Source of the DNA: Cereibacter_A azotoformans
Lineage (GTDB): Bacteria; Pseudomonadota; Alphaproteobacteria; Rhodobacterales; Rhodobacteraceae
Assembly (NCBI RefSeq): GCF_003050905.1
Contig: NZ_QAOT01000004.1
Direction: 5' to 3' (one strand)
DNA length: 64,000 nucleotides
How positions within the stretch are numbered: position 1 is the stretch's first letter; each line of letters begins with the position of its first letter. Shown here piece by piece: positions 25,256 through 33,775 of this stretch. Under the pieces are notes generated by a model. That model worked only from the letters and a program-made list of their open reading frames with translations. It was not told the origin of the DNA and searched no databases. A program made the position numbers and the translations under genes.

Positions 25256-26692
25256 ATGACCTCCGCTGACTTCTCGACCGTCCTTCCCGAAGTGGTGCTC
25301 GCCACCGCCGCCATGATCGGCCTGATGGCCGGGGTCTATGGCGGCAAGGACCGGACGACCCCCGTCATGACCTGGGCCATCTCGGGCCTGATGCTGCTCC
25401 TGGCGGTCTGGATCGGCTTTGGCGGTTCGGGCTCGCGCCTGGCCTTTGGCGGCATGTTCATCGAGGATCCGTTCTCGCGCTTTGCCAAGGTCACGATCCT
25501 CGTTTCGGCGGCGGCGGTGCTGCTGCTCGGGCAGGATTACATGCAGCGCCGCGACCTCGGCCGGTTCGAGTTTCCGATCCTCGTCGCGCTCTCGGTGACC
25601 GGCATGATGATGATGGTCTCGGCCGGCGACCTGATCGCGCTCTACATGGGGCTCGAGCTGCAGAGCCTCGCGCTCTATGTCGTGGCCTCGCTGCGGCGCG
25701 ACTCGGTGAAATCCACCGAAGCGGGCATGAAATATTTCGTGCTGGGCGCCCTGTCGTCGGGCCTCCTGCTCTACGGCGCGTCGCTCGTCTATGGCTATGC
25801 CGGCACGACGCTCTTCTCGGGCATCATGCTGACGCTGAACGAGGGGGTTCCGCTAGGCCTGTTGTTCGGGCTGGTGTTCATGCTGTCGGGCCTCGCCTTC
25901 AAGGTCTCGGCCGCGCCGTTCCACATGTGGACGCCGGACGTCTATGAGGGATCGCCGACCCCGGTCACCGCCTTCTTCTCGACCGCGCCCAAGGTGGCGG
26001 CGATCGCCCTGATCGCGCGGACGGTGCATGACGCCTTCGGTGGCATCCCGATGGATTGGCGGCAGGTGCTGGCGGCGCTGGCGGTGGCCTCGATGTTCCT
26101 CGGCTCGATCGCGGCGATCGGACAGCGCGACATTAAGCGGCTGATGGCCTATTCCTCGATCGGCCACATGGGCTATGCGCTGGTCGGTCTGGCCGCAGGC
26201 ACGGCCGAGGGCGTGCAGGCCATGCTGCTCTACATGGCGATCTACACGACCATGAACATCGGCACCTTCGCCTTCATCCTGTCGATGGAGAAGGACGGCC
26301 GGCCGGTCACCAGCATCGACAGCCTGAACATGTTCGCCAAGCGCGAGCCGCTGAAGGCGCTGGCGGTGCTGATCCTGATGTTCAGCCTGGCCGGGGTGCC
26401 TCCCTTCATCGGCTTCTTCGCCAAGTTCTACGTCCTGAAGGCCGCGGTGAGCGCGGGGATGGCCTGGCTTGCGATCCTCACGGTTCTGGCCGCGGTGATC
26501 GGCGCCTACTACTACATGCGCATCGTCTATTACATGTATTTCGGCAAGGAGACCGATCCGGTCGAAAGCCGGATGGACGGGGTGCAATGGTCCATGCTGA
26601 TGGGCGCGGCCGCGATCAACGTGCTGGGCGTGATCAACATGTTCGGGCTCGAACCCCTCGCGGCGGTGGCGGCCGAGACGCTTGTCCGCTGA
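25256..26692 (+). CDS. nuoN: NADH-quinone oxidoreductase subunit N
   Basis: ND2-like antiporter-type proton-pumping subunit. The 478 residues include GLELQSLALYVVASLRRDSVKSTEAGMKYF, GLAFKVSAAPFHMWTPDVYEGSPTPVTAFFSTAPK and YSSIGHMGYALVGLAAG. It is the last nuo gene, so the operon holds all 14 subunits A to N in the usual order. Its 3' end overlaps the biotin ligase gene, linking that gene to the operon. Confidence 0.95.
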   Translation: MTSADFSTVLPEVVLATAAMIGLMAGVYGGKDRTTPVMTWAISGLMLLLAVWIGFGGSGSRLAFGGMFIEDPFSRFAKVTILVSAAAVLLLGQDYMQRRDLGRFEFPILVALSVTGMMMMVSAGDLIALYMGLELQSLALYVVASLRRDSVKSTEAGMKYFVLGALSSGLLLYGASLVYGYAGTTLFSGIMLTLNEGVPLGLLFGLVFMLSGLAFKVSAAPFHMWTPDVYEGSPTPVTAFFSTAPKVAAIALIARTVHDAFGGIPMDWRQVLAALAVASMFLGSIAAIGQRDIKRLMAYSSIGHMGYALVGLAAGTAEGVQAMLLYMAIYTTMNIGTFAFILSMEKDGRPVTSIDSLNMFAKREPLKALAVLILMFSLAGVPPFIGFFAKFYVLKAAVSAGMAWLAILTVLAAVIGAYYYMRIVYYMYFGKETDPVESRMDGVQWSMLMGAAAINVLGVINMFGLEPLAAVAAETLVR

Positions 26693-27437
26693 TCCCTGGC
26701 CGGAGGGTGTGGCGCGCCACGCCCTCGAGACGGTTGACAGCACCAACGCGATGGCCGCCCGCCTCGCGCCCAGCCTGAGCGGGCCGGCCTGGATCCAGGC
26801 CGGCGAGCAGACGGCGGGGCGGGGGCGGCGCGGGCGCCATTGGACCTCGCCGCGCGGCAATTTCTACGCGACCTACCTCATGCATCCGACCGAGACGCCC
26901 GAGGTGGTGGCGCTGCGGTCCTTCGTGGCGGCGCTGGCGCTGCGCGATGCTTGCGTGGCGCTGACCGGCCTTCCGCAAGCCTTCGCGCTGAAATGGCCGA
27001 ACGACGTGCTGCTGAACGGCGGCAAGCTCGCCGGCATCCTGCTGGAGAGCATCGGGCAGGGGGCGCGCGTGCAGCATCTGGCCATCGGCATCGGGGTGAA
27101 CCTGATCGGCGCCCCCGCGGTGGCCGAGGTCGAGCCGGGCGCGGTGCCGCCCGTGAGCCTTCTGGCCGAAACCGGCCTGCGTGTCGATCCGGTGGCCTTC
27201 CTCGACCGCCTCGCCCCCGCCTATGCCCGGCGCGAGGAGAGCTTTGCCCGCTATGGTTTCGGCCCCACGCGCGAGGCGTGGCTGGCCCATGCCGCCCGTC
27301 TGGGTGAGCCCATCCGGGCACGCACCGGCCACGACCTGCGCGAGGGCATCTTCGAGACGGTGGACGCTTCCGGCGCTTTGGTGTTGAAGACACGCGACGG
27401 CCGCGTGGCGATCCCGGCGGCCGAGGTGTTTTTCTGA
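26682..27437 (+). CDS. birA: biotin--[acetyl-CoA-carboxylase] ligase
   Basis: Attaches biotin to carboxylase biotinyl domains via biotinyl-AMP. The 251-residue protein is the catalytic and C-terminal domains only, without a DNA-binding domain, so it should not be a repressor. Motifs: ETVDSTN near the start, AGEQTAGRGRRGRHW (biotin/ATP loop), LKWPNDVLLNGGKLAGILLE and AIGIGVNL. A TTG start 11 bases inside nuoN is used here; a GTG nine codons later is the alternative. Its targets include the methylcrotonyl-CoA carboxylase encoded upstream. Confidence 0.9.
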   Translation: MSADPWPEGVARHALETVDSTNAMAARLAPSLSGPAWIQAGEQTAGRGRRGRHWTSPRGNFYATYLMHPTETPEVVALRSFVAALALRDACVALTGLPQAFALKWPNDVLLNGGKLAGILLESIGQGARVQHLAIGIGVNLIGAPAVAEVEPGAVPPVSLLAETGLRVDPVAFLDRLAPAYARREESFARYGFGPTREAWLAHAARLGEPIRARTGHDLREGIFETVDASGALVLKTRDGRVAIPAAEVFF

Positions 27438-27447
27438 AGGTGACGGA

Positions 27448-28221
27448 ATGCTTCTGGCGATCGACTGCGGCAACACGAACACGGTCTTCTCGATCTGGGA
27501 CGGCACGCAGTTCCTGGCCACCTGGCGCATCGCCACCGATCACAAGCGCACGGCCGACGAATACCATGTCTGGCTCTCCACTCTCCTGAGCCTGACGAGG
27601 ATCGAGGCGCGGATCACCGAAGCCGTGATCTCCTCGACCGTGCCGCGGGTGGTGTTCAACCTGCGCGTCCTCTGCAACCGCTATTACGACTGCCGCCCGC
27701 TGGTGGTGGGCAAGCCGGAATGCCGGCTGCCGGTCGCGCCCCGCGTCGATCAGGGCACCACGGTCGGGCCGGACCGGCTGGTGAACACGGTCGCGGGCTA
27801 TCACCTGCACGGCGGCAACCTGATCGTGGTGGACTTCGGCACCGCCACCACCTTCGACGTGGTGGACGCCGACGGCGCCTACATCGGCGGCGTGATCGCG
27901 CCCGGCGTCAACCTCAGCCTCGAGGCGCTGCACATGGCGGCCGCAGCCCTGCCGCATGTCGACGTGACCAAGCCCCCGCACGCCATCGGAACGAATACGG
28001 TGGCCTGCATCCAGTCGGGGGTGTATTGGGGCTACATCGGCCTCGTCGAGGGCATCGTTCGCCAGATCCGGCTCGAGCGGTACGCCCCGATGAAGGTCAT
28101 CGCCACAGGGGGCCTGGCACCCTTATTCGACCAGGGATTCGATCTGTTCGACAAGGTGGAGGACGATCTGACCATGCAGGGTCTCGTCCTGATCCACCAA
28201 TACAACAAGGAACTGGAATGA
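27448..28221 (+). CDS. coaX: type III pantothenate kinase
   Basis: Phosphorylates pantothenate, the first step of coenzyme A synthesis. The 257 residues show the ASKHA-fold motifs of the type III enzyme: LLAIDCGNTNTVFSIWDG (phosphate 1, Asp6), DQGTTVGPDRLVNTVAGY, VVDFGTATTFDVV (phosphate 2) and IATGGLAPLF. This is the form not inhibited by CoA. It overlaps the following ribonuclease J gene by ATGA. The birA-coaX-rnj linkage is common in alphaproteobacteria. Confidence 0.94.
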   Translation: MLLAIDCGNTNTVFSIWDGTQFLATWRIATDHKRTADEYHVWLSTLLSLTRIEARITEAVISSTVPRVVFNLRVLCNRYYDCRPLVVGKPECRLPVAPRVDQGTTVGPDRLVNTVAGYHLHGGNLIVVDFGTATTFDVVDADGAYIGGVIAPGVNLSLEALHMAAAALPHVDVTKPPHAIGTNTVACIQSGVYWGYIGLVEGIVRQIRLERYAPMKVIATGGLAPLFDQGFDLFDKVEDDLTMQGLVLIHQYNKELE

Positions 28222-29891
28222 GTGCGAACCGGCTGATCTACCTGCCGCTCGGCGGAGCGGGCGAGATCGGAATGAACTGCTATGTCTATGGCTATGGCCC
28301 CGAGGGGCGCGAGCGGCTGATCATCGTCGATCTGGGCGTGACCTTTCCCGACATGGAGACGACGCCGGGCGTCGATCTCATCATGCCGGACATCTCCTGG
28401 CTGGAAGAGCGTCAGGACCGGATCGAGGCCATCTTCATCACCCACGCGCACGAGGACCACATCGGCGCGCTCGGCCATCTCTGGCCGCGGCTCAAGGCGC
28501 CGGTCTATGCCCGCCGCTTCACCGGCACCATCGGGCGGTTGAAGTTCGAGGAACACGGGCTGCCCGTTGACCGCATCAACATCGTGGGCGCGCGCCCCGA
28601 GGTGGTCGAGGCGGGCCCCTTCGAGGTGCAGTTCGTGCCGGTCTCGCACTCGATCCCCGAAAGCTCGGCGCTGGTGATCGACACGCCCGCGGGCCGCATC
28701 GTCCATTCGGGGGATTTCAAGCTCGACCGTTCGCCCGTGGTGGGCGAGCCCTGGGCCGATGAGACCTTCCGGGCGATCGCGGCGGAACGTCCCGTCAAGG
28801 CGCTGATGTGCGACTCGACCAACGTCTTCTCGCTGCATCCCGGCCGGTCCGAGGCGACGCTCGCCGATCCGCTGCGGGCGCTGATCGCGGGCGCGCGTGG
28901 CATGGTGGTGGCGACCACCTTCGCCTCGAACGTGGCGCGGCTCAAGACGCTGGCCGAGGCCGCGGCGGCGTCCAATCGCTCGATCTGCCTTCTCGGGCGC
29001 GCCATGCGGCGCATGGTGCAGGCGGCGCAGGAAAGCGGCGTGCTGTCCGGCTTTCCCCAGGTGGTGAGCCCCGAGGAAGCGGCCGAGATCCCGCGGCAGA
29101 ACCTGATGCTGATCGTGACCGGCAGCCAGGGCGAGCGGCGCGCGGCCTCGGCCCAGCTTGCGCGGGGGAAATATCTCGGGCTCGAGATGAAGGAGGGCGA
29201 CCTCTTCCTCTTCTCCTCCAAGACCATCCCCGGCAACGAGCGCGGCGTGCTGCGCGTCGTCAACGCCTTCTCCGAGATGGGCGTCGATGTCATGGATGAT
29301 GCGGGCGGGCTCTACCATGTCTCGGGCCACGCGAACCGGCCGGATCTCGAGCAGGTGCATACGCTGCTCTGGCCGGAGGTGCTGGTGCCGATGCATGGCG
29401 AGCACCGGCACCTGCGCGAGCATTCCCGCATCGCGGCGGCCAAGGGGATCACCTCGGACGTGATCACCAACGGGATGCTGATCGACCTGACGCGCGGGTT
29501 GCAGGTGGCGGAATATATCGACACCGGCCGGACCTACCTCGACGGCAACGTGCTGATCGGCGCACGCGACGGCGTGGTGCGCGACCGGATCCGCATGGCC
29601 CTGAACGGCCATGTGCTGACGACCGTGATCCTCGACGAGCAGGACGAGCCGCTGGGCGAGGCCTGGGTGGAACTCATGGGCCTGCCCGAGCGGGGTCGGA
29701 CCGGAAAGGCGCTGTCCGAGACGATGGAGGAGGAACTCTCCGACTATCTCGGCCGGGCGGGTGCCAAGGTCATGCGCGACGACGACAAGCTCGACGAGGC
29801 GATCCGGCGGATCGTTCGGCAGGTGTCGATGGAAGAGATCGGCAAGAAGCCCGAGGTGACGGTGGTGGTCAGCCGCCTGATGGAGGGCTGA
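28218..29891 (+). CDS. rnj: ribonuclease J
   Basis: Metallo-beta-lactamase/beta-CASP ribonuclease with 5'-exonuclease and endonuclease activity in mRNA and rRNA maturation. Metal-binding motif THAHEDHIG holds His76, His78, Asp80 and His81; motif III is VSHSIPESSALVI, and HSGDFKLD carries the bridging Asp. The beta-CASP insertion includes TTFASNVARLK and SGHANRPDLE; the C-terminal domain begins after residue ~450. Length 557 fits alphaproteobacterial RNase J. It is the last gene of the nuo-birA-coaX run. Confidence 0.93.
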   Translation: MSANRLIYLPLGGAGEIGMNCYVYGYGPEGRERLIIVDLGVTFPDMETTPGVDLIMPDISWLEERQDRIEAIFITHAHEDHIGALGHLWPRLKAPVYARRFTGTIGRLKFEEHGLPVDRINIVGARPEVVEAGPFEVQFVPVSHSIPESSALVIDTPAGRIVHSGDFKLDRSPVVGEPWADETFRAIAAERPVKALMCDSTNVFSLHPGRSEATLADPLRALIAGARGMVVATTFASNVARLKTLAEAAAASNRSICLLGRAMRRMVQAAQESGVLSGFPQVVSPEEAAEIPRQNLMLIVTGSQGERRAASAQLARGKYLGLEMKEGDLFLFSSKTIPGNERGVLRVVNAFSEMGVDVMDDAGGLYHVSGHANRPDLEQVHTLLWPEVLVPMHGEHRHLREHSRIAAAKGITSDVITNGMLIDLTRGLQVAEYIDTGRTYLDGNVLIGARDGVVRDRIRMALNGHVLTTVILDEQDEPLGEAWVELMGLPERGRTGKALSETMEEELSDYLGRAGAKVMRDDDKLDEAIRRIVRQVSMEEIGKKPEVTVVVSRLMEG

Positions 29892-29982
29892 GGAGGCGAG
29901 GGGGGCTCAGGCTGTCCCCCTGTCGTCCGATGGTCCGGACGCAGGCTTGAGCTGCCCCCGGACCGCTCGACCGGCCTGAGGA

Positions 29983-30147
29983 TCAATCCACAAGCGTTCC
30001 GGCCGCACCACCCACGAGGGCGCCGGGGGGGCCGGCGACGACGGCGCCTCCCAGTGCGCCCGTGGCGGCACGTTCGGTGTCGTTGCTGCCGCAGGCGGCA
30101 AGGGCGAGCAGGCCCGCCAGCGGCAGGGCGATGGAGAGGCGGTTCAT
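29983..30147 (-). CDS. small lipoprotein with glycine-rich segment
   Basis: A 54-residue protein whose first 19 residues form a lipoprotein signal peptide with lipobox LAAC. The remainder is short and Gly/Ala-rich (TGALGGAVVAGPPGALVGGAAG), the pattern seen in small glycine-zipper lipoproteins that associate with the outer membrane. The upstream sequence AAAGGTGCTGCC offers a modest ribosome-binding site. It is transcribed toward RNase J. Function unknown. Confidence 0.7.
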   Translation of the reverse strand: MNRLSIALPLAGLLALAACGSNDTERAATGALGGAVVAGPPGALVGGAAGTLVD

Positions 30148-30221
30148 GGCAGCACCTTTCGTTGCGTGAGGATGCCCCTCAACGCTCAGGTCGCCAATTC
30201 GTTTCCCATGAATGAGGGCAT

Positions 30222-30244
30222 GGCAGCGCCGCGCGGGCGCTGCC
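30222..30244 (-). terminator. hairpin downstream of the DEAD-box helicase gene
   Basis: GGCAGCGCC-GCGCG-GGCGCTGCC is a perfect 9 bp stem with a 5-base loop, starting 10 bases past the helicase stop on the minus strand. There is no clear T-tract, so termination strength is uncertain. Confidence 0.55.
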
Positions 30245-30253
30245 GGAGCGGGC

Positions 30254-31777
30254 TCAGTCCTCGCCCTGACCGGCGAGAACCTCGTCCGCGCTGTCCGCGG
30301 CCGGCTCTTCCTCGTCCAGCGCCGTGAGGCTCGCGATGCGGAAGCTGCGCAGCAGGAAATCCGGCACATGGTCGCCCATGCCAACCACGCGCTCGTCGCG
30401 GCGGTCGCGGTCCCGACGGCCACGGTCCTCGCGGCGCTCGTCCCGCTTGGGAGCACGCTCCTCGCGCACCGGCACCTCGGGCACCTCTGCAACGGCGGGC
30501 TCGACGGCCTCCGCGCGCGGCTCCTCGCGGCGGTCCCGCTCGCGGTCACGGCCGCGGCGGCTGCGGCCGGGCCGCTCGCCACGCGCACTTTCCCGCTCGG
30601 GCCGGTCGGGACGGTCCTCGAGGCTGAAGCCCTCGGGCAACTCGCCGCGCGGGATCGCCTGCTTGACGAGGCTCTCGATGGCGGCAAGGTGCTTGTCGTC
30701 CGACGGCACCGCGATGCTGAAGGCCTTGCCCTTGCGGCCCGCGCGTCCCGTCCGCCCGATGCGGTGGACGTAATCCTCGGGGTGCGTCGGCACGTCGAAG
30801 TTGAAGACATGGCTCACGGCCGGGATGTCGAGACCCCGCGCCGCCACGTCGGAGGCGACCAGCAGGTGCAGCGTCCCGTCGCGGAAGCCGTCGAGCGTCT
30901 TCGTGCGCTGCGACTGGTCGAGGTCACCATGGATCGGAGACGCGTTGAAGCCGTGCTGCTTCAGCGACTTGGCCACCACATCCACGTCCATCTTGCGGTT
31001 GCAGAAGATGATCGCGTTGGTGCAGGCCTCGCCCTCGGCGCGGATCAACGCGCGCAGGACGGCCCGCTTGTCGGCAAAGCTGCGCTCTTTCCGGGTGGGG
31101 GTGATCTGGATGAGCTTCTGCTCGATCGTCTCGGAGGTGGTGGCCTGGCGCGCCACCTCGATCTTCACCGCGCCGGTGAGGAAGGTGTTGGTGATCCGCT
31201 CGATCTCGGGCGCCATGGTGGCCGAGTAGAAGAGCGTCTGGCGCGTGAAGGGGGTCAGCGAGAAGATGCGCTCGATGTCCGGGATGAAGCCCATGTCGAG
31301 CATCCGGTCGGCCTCGTCCACCACCATGATCTGCACGCCGGTCAGGAGAAGCTTGCCGCGCTCGAAATGGTCCAGCAGGCGGCCGGGGGTGGCGATCAGA
31401 ACGTCCACGCCGCGATCGATCAGCTTGTCCTGCTCGGTGAAGGAGACGCCGCCGATCAGCAGCGCCTTCGAGAGCTTGGAATGCTTGGCGTAGATGTCGA
31501 AATTCTCGGCCACCTGGGCGGCCAGTTCGCGGGTCGGGCAGAGCACGAGGCTGCGCGGCATCCGCGCGCGGGCGCGACCCTTGCCGAGAATGGTGATCAT
31601 CGGCAGCGTGAAGCTCGCGGTCTTGCCGGTGCCGGTCTGGGCGATGCCCAGCACATCCTTGCCTTCCAGCGCATGCGGGATGGCCTGCGCCTGAATCGGG
31701 GTGGGCGTTTCGTAGCCGGCTTCCTGCACGGCCTTCAGCACGCGGGGATCCAGCGCGAGGTCGGAGAACTTGGTCAT
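30254..31777 (-). CDS. rhlE: DEAD-box ATP-dependent RNA helicase (RhlE/DbpA-like)
   Basis: Unwinds structured RNA in ribosome assembly or mRNA decay. In 507 residues: Q motif FSDLALDPRVLKAVQEAGYETPTPIQ, motif I AQTGTGKT, motif II DEAD, motif III SAT, and motifs V/VI ARGLDIPAVSHVFNFDVP and HRIGRTGRAG. After about residue 385 the tail is strongly Arg/Glu/Asp-rich, typical of RhlE-type proteins that bind RNA non-specifically, followed by an acidic end. The chosen ATG encodes MTKFSDL; one two codons earlier is possible. An inverted repeat lies in its leader. Confidence 0.9.
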   Translation of the reverse strand: MTKFSDLALDPRVLKAVQEAGYETPTPIQAQAIPHALEGKDVLGIAQTGTGKTASFTLPMITILGKGRARARMPRSLVLCPTRELAAQVAENFDIYAKHSKLSKALLIGGVSFTEQDKLIDRGVDVLIATPGRLLDHFERGKLLLTGVQIMVVDEADRMLDMGFIPDIERIFSLTPFTRQTLFYSATMAPEIERITNTFLTGAVKIEVARQATTSETIEQKLIQITPTRKERSFADKRAVLRALIRAEGEACTNAIIFCNRKMDVDVVAKSLKQHGFNASPIHGDLDQSQRTKTLDGFRDGTLHLLVASDVAARGLDIPAVSHVFNFDVPTHPEDYVHRIGRTGRAGRKGKAFSIAVPSDDKHLAAIESLVKQAIPRGELPEGFSLEDRPDRPERESARGERPGRSRRGRDRERDRREEPRAEAVEPAVAEVPEVPVREERAPKRDERREDRGRRDRDRRDERVVGMGDHVPDFLLRSFRIASLTALDEEEPAADSADEVLAGQGED

Positions 31778-31790
31778 TAGCATCCTGTCA

Positions 31791-31809
31791 ATGCGGTATC
31801 GGACCGCAT
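31791..31809 (-). promoter_or_regulatory. leader hairpin of the DEAD-box helicase mRNA
   Basis: ATGCGGT-ATCGG-ACCGCAT is a 7 bp perfect inverted repeat ending 14 bases before the helicase start codon. If transcribed it would fold next to the ribosome-binding site and could modulate translation, a plausible cold-response or autoregulatory element. This role is inferred. Confidence 0.35.
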
Positions 31810-31969
31810 GGTACTCAAGGGGACGCTGATGGTCCGGGCGTCCCGGCGTCTTTCGGCCCTCATGGCCTGCGGGCGCCTTAGCCCAAATTGTCCCGAGGGT
31901 CAAGGTTCGGGCTGCATTTGCCGCCTCGCCGCCGTCTTTTGTCCCTTCCGGGCCGCGGTTCACGGGCCC

Positions 31970-31988
31970 GCGCGCCCTGGAGGCGCGC
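31970..31988 (-). terminator. hairpin downstream of prfC
   Basis: GCGCGCC-CTGGA-GGCGCGC, a perfect 7 bp GC stem, lies 42 bases after the prfC stop on the minus strand. It is a candidate terminator without a T-tract. The rest of the 252 bp gap (31778-32029) holds the helicase leader and no ORF I would support. Confidence 0.4.
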
Positions 31989-32029
31989 GAAGAGCAGGGG
32001 CCAGGGGCCGCACCCCGGCACGTCCTGCC

Positions 32030-33634
32030 TCAGACCATCATCTCCTTGGTCGCGGTCAGCCTGACCTCGGGGTGGTCGCGGCTGACGCGGTCGATGTCCC
32101 ACTGCAGGCGGGTGAGATAGACAAGATCGCCGTCGCTGTCATGGGCGATATGGCCCTTGTTGACGTTGACGAAGGCCTCGACCGCGGCTTTCGGCCCCAT
32201 GACCCAGCGCGCCGAAGTGAATTGCGAGCCCTCGAAGCGGACGGGAAGCGAATATTCCAGCTCGATCCGGCTGGCGAGAACGTCGAACTGCAGCGCGCCC
32301 ACCACACCCACGATGAAGCCCGATCCGATCATCGGCTTGAAGACCTTGGCCGCGCCTTCCTCGGCAAACTGCATCAGCGCCTTTTCGAGGTGCTTGGCCT
32401 TCATCGGATCGCCGGCGCGCACGCCCTGCAGAAGCTCGGGCGCGAAGGAGGGGATGCCGGTGAAGCGCAGGCTTTCACCCTCGGTCAGCGCATCGCCGAT
32501 CCGCAGCTGTCCGTGGTTCGGGATGCCGATGATGTCGCCGGCCCAGGCTTCCTCGGCCAGTTCGCGGTCGGCGGCCAGGAACAGTACCGGGTTCGTCACC
32601 GCCATCGGCTTCTTCGACCGCACATGCAGCAGCTTCATCCCGCGCTCGAAATGCCCCGAGGCGAGGCGCACGAAGGCCACGCGGTCGCGGTGCTTGGGGT
32701 CCATGTTGGCCTGCACCTTGAAGACGAAGCCGGTCACCGGGGTTTCCTCGGGGGCGATGCCGCGCTCGGCCGCCTTCTGCACCTGCGGCTCGGGGCCGAA
32801 TTCGCCCATGCCGGTCATCAGCTCCTTCACGCCGAAGGAGTTGATGGCCGAACCGAACCAGATCGGAGTCAGGTGACCTTCGAGGAAGCTCTGCCGGTCG
32901 AAGCGGGGCATCAGCTCGGCCACCATCTCCAGATCCTCGCGCAGCTTGGCCAGCAGGTCCGCGGGGATATGCTCGGCGAGCTTCGGATCGTCCAGCCCCT
33001 CGATCTTGATCGATTCCGCCACGCGGTTGCGGTCGGCGCGGTCCATCAGCTCGAGCCGGTCGTGCAGGATGTCGTAGCAGCCGAGGAACTCGCGCCCCAT
33101 CCCGATCGGCCAGGAGGCCGGCGCCACGTCGATGGCGAGGTTCTGCTGGATCTCGTCGATGATCTCGAACGTGTCGCGGCTTTCGCGGTCCATCTTGTTG
33201 CAGAAGGTCAGGATCGGCAGGTCGCGCAGGCGGCACACCTCGAAGAGCTTGCGGGTCTGGCTTTCCACGCCCTTCGCGCCGTCGATCACCATGATCGCGG
33301 CATCGACGGCGGTCAGGGTGCGATAGGTGTCCTCGGAGAAGTCCGAGTGGCCGGGGGTGTCCACCAGATTGAAGCGCCACGGACCGAAGTCGAAGCTCAT
33401 GGCCGAGGCAGAGACCGAGATCCCGCGCTCCTTCTCCAGCGCCATGAAGTCCGAGCGCGTGCGCCGTGCCTCGCCCTTGGCGCGCACCTGACCCGCCATC
33501 TGGATCGCGCCGCCGAACAGCAGGAACTTTTCGGTCAGCGTCGTCTTGCCGGCGTCGGGGTGCGAGATGATCGCAAAGGTCCGGCGGCGGGCAATTTCGG
33601 CAGGGAGGGCGGGGCGGTTCGACTGGTCCAGCAT
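32030..33634 (-). CDS. prfC: peptide chain release factor 3
   Basis: GTPase that recycles release factors RF1/RF2 after termination. The 534 residues carry G1 SHPDAGKTTLTEKFLLFGGAI, the switch I region RRTRSDFMALEKERGISV, G3 DTPGHSDFSEDTYR and G4 FCNKMDR, followed by the RF3-specific domains II and III with FVFKVQANMDPKHRDRVAF and SARWVMGPKAAVEAF. A long open frame extends upstream on this strand, but the conserved protein begins at MLDQSNRPALPAEIARRRTFAIISHPDAGKTT-type sequence, here starting MLDQSNRP. Confidence 0.95.
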   Translation of the reverse strand: MLDQSNRPALPAEIARRRTFAIISHPDAGKTTLTEKFLLFGGAIQMAGQVRAKGEARRTRSDFMALEKERGISVSASAMSFDFGPWRFNLVDTPGHSDFSEDTYRTLTAVDAAIMVIDGAKGVESQTRKLFEVCRLRDLPILTFCNKMDRESRDTFEIIDEIQQNLAIDVAPASWPIGMGREFLGCYDILHDRLELMDRADRNRVAESIKIEGLDDPKLAEHIPADLLAKLREDLEMVAELMPRFDRQSFLEGHLTPIWFGSAINSFGVKELMTGMGEFGPEPQVQKAAERGIAPEETPVTGFVFKVQANMDPKHRDRVAFVRLASGHFERGMKLLHVRSKKPMAVTNPVLFLAADRELAEEAWAGDIIGIPNHGQLRIGDALTEGESLRFTGIPSFAPELLQGVRAGDPMKAKHLEKALMQFAEEGAAKVFKPMIGSGFIVGVVGALQFDVLASRIELEYSLPVRFEGSQFTSARWVMGPKAAVEAFVNVNKGHIAHDSDGDLVYLTRLQWDIDRVSRDHPEVRLTATKEMMV

Positions 33635-33775
33635 GGGGCGCGATATAGCCGCTGGCCTGCGGCTTGGGAAGCGCGTCCTGAGCCTCCGCTGTCGCATGCG
33701 GCCGCCCGTTCCGGGTTTCGCGGCCGGGGAAGGGCTGCTAAGCCGGGTGCGGAAAGATGAATGGGAGAGATGACA

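Noticed and set aside
30254..30810. Arg-rich ORF antisense to the helicase C-terminal tail
   Set aside because: Composition mirrors the repetitive Arg/Asp codons of the helicase tail; only the small lipoprotein at its far end was retained.
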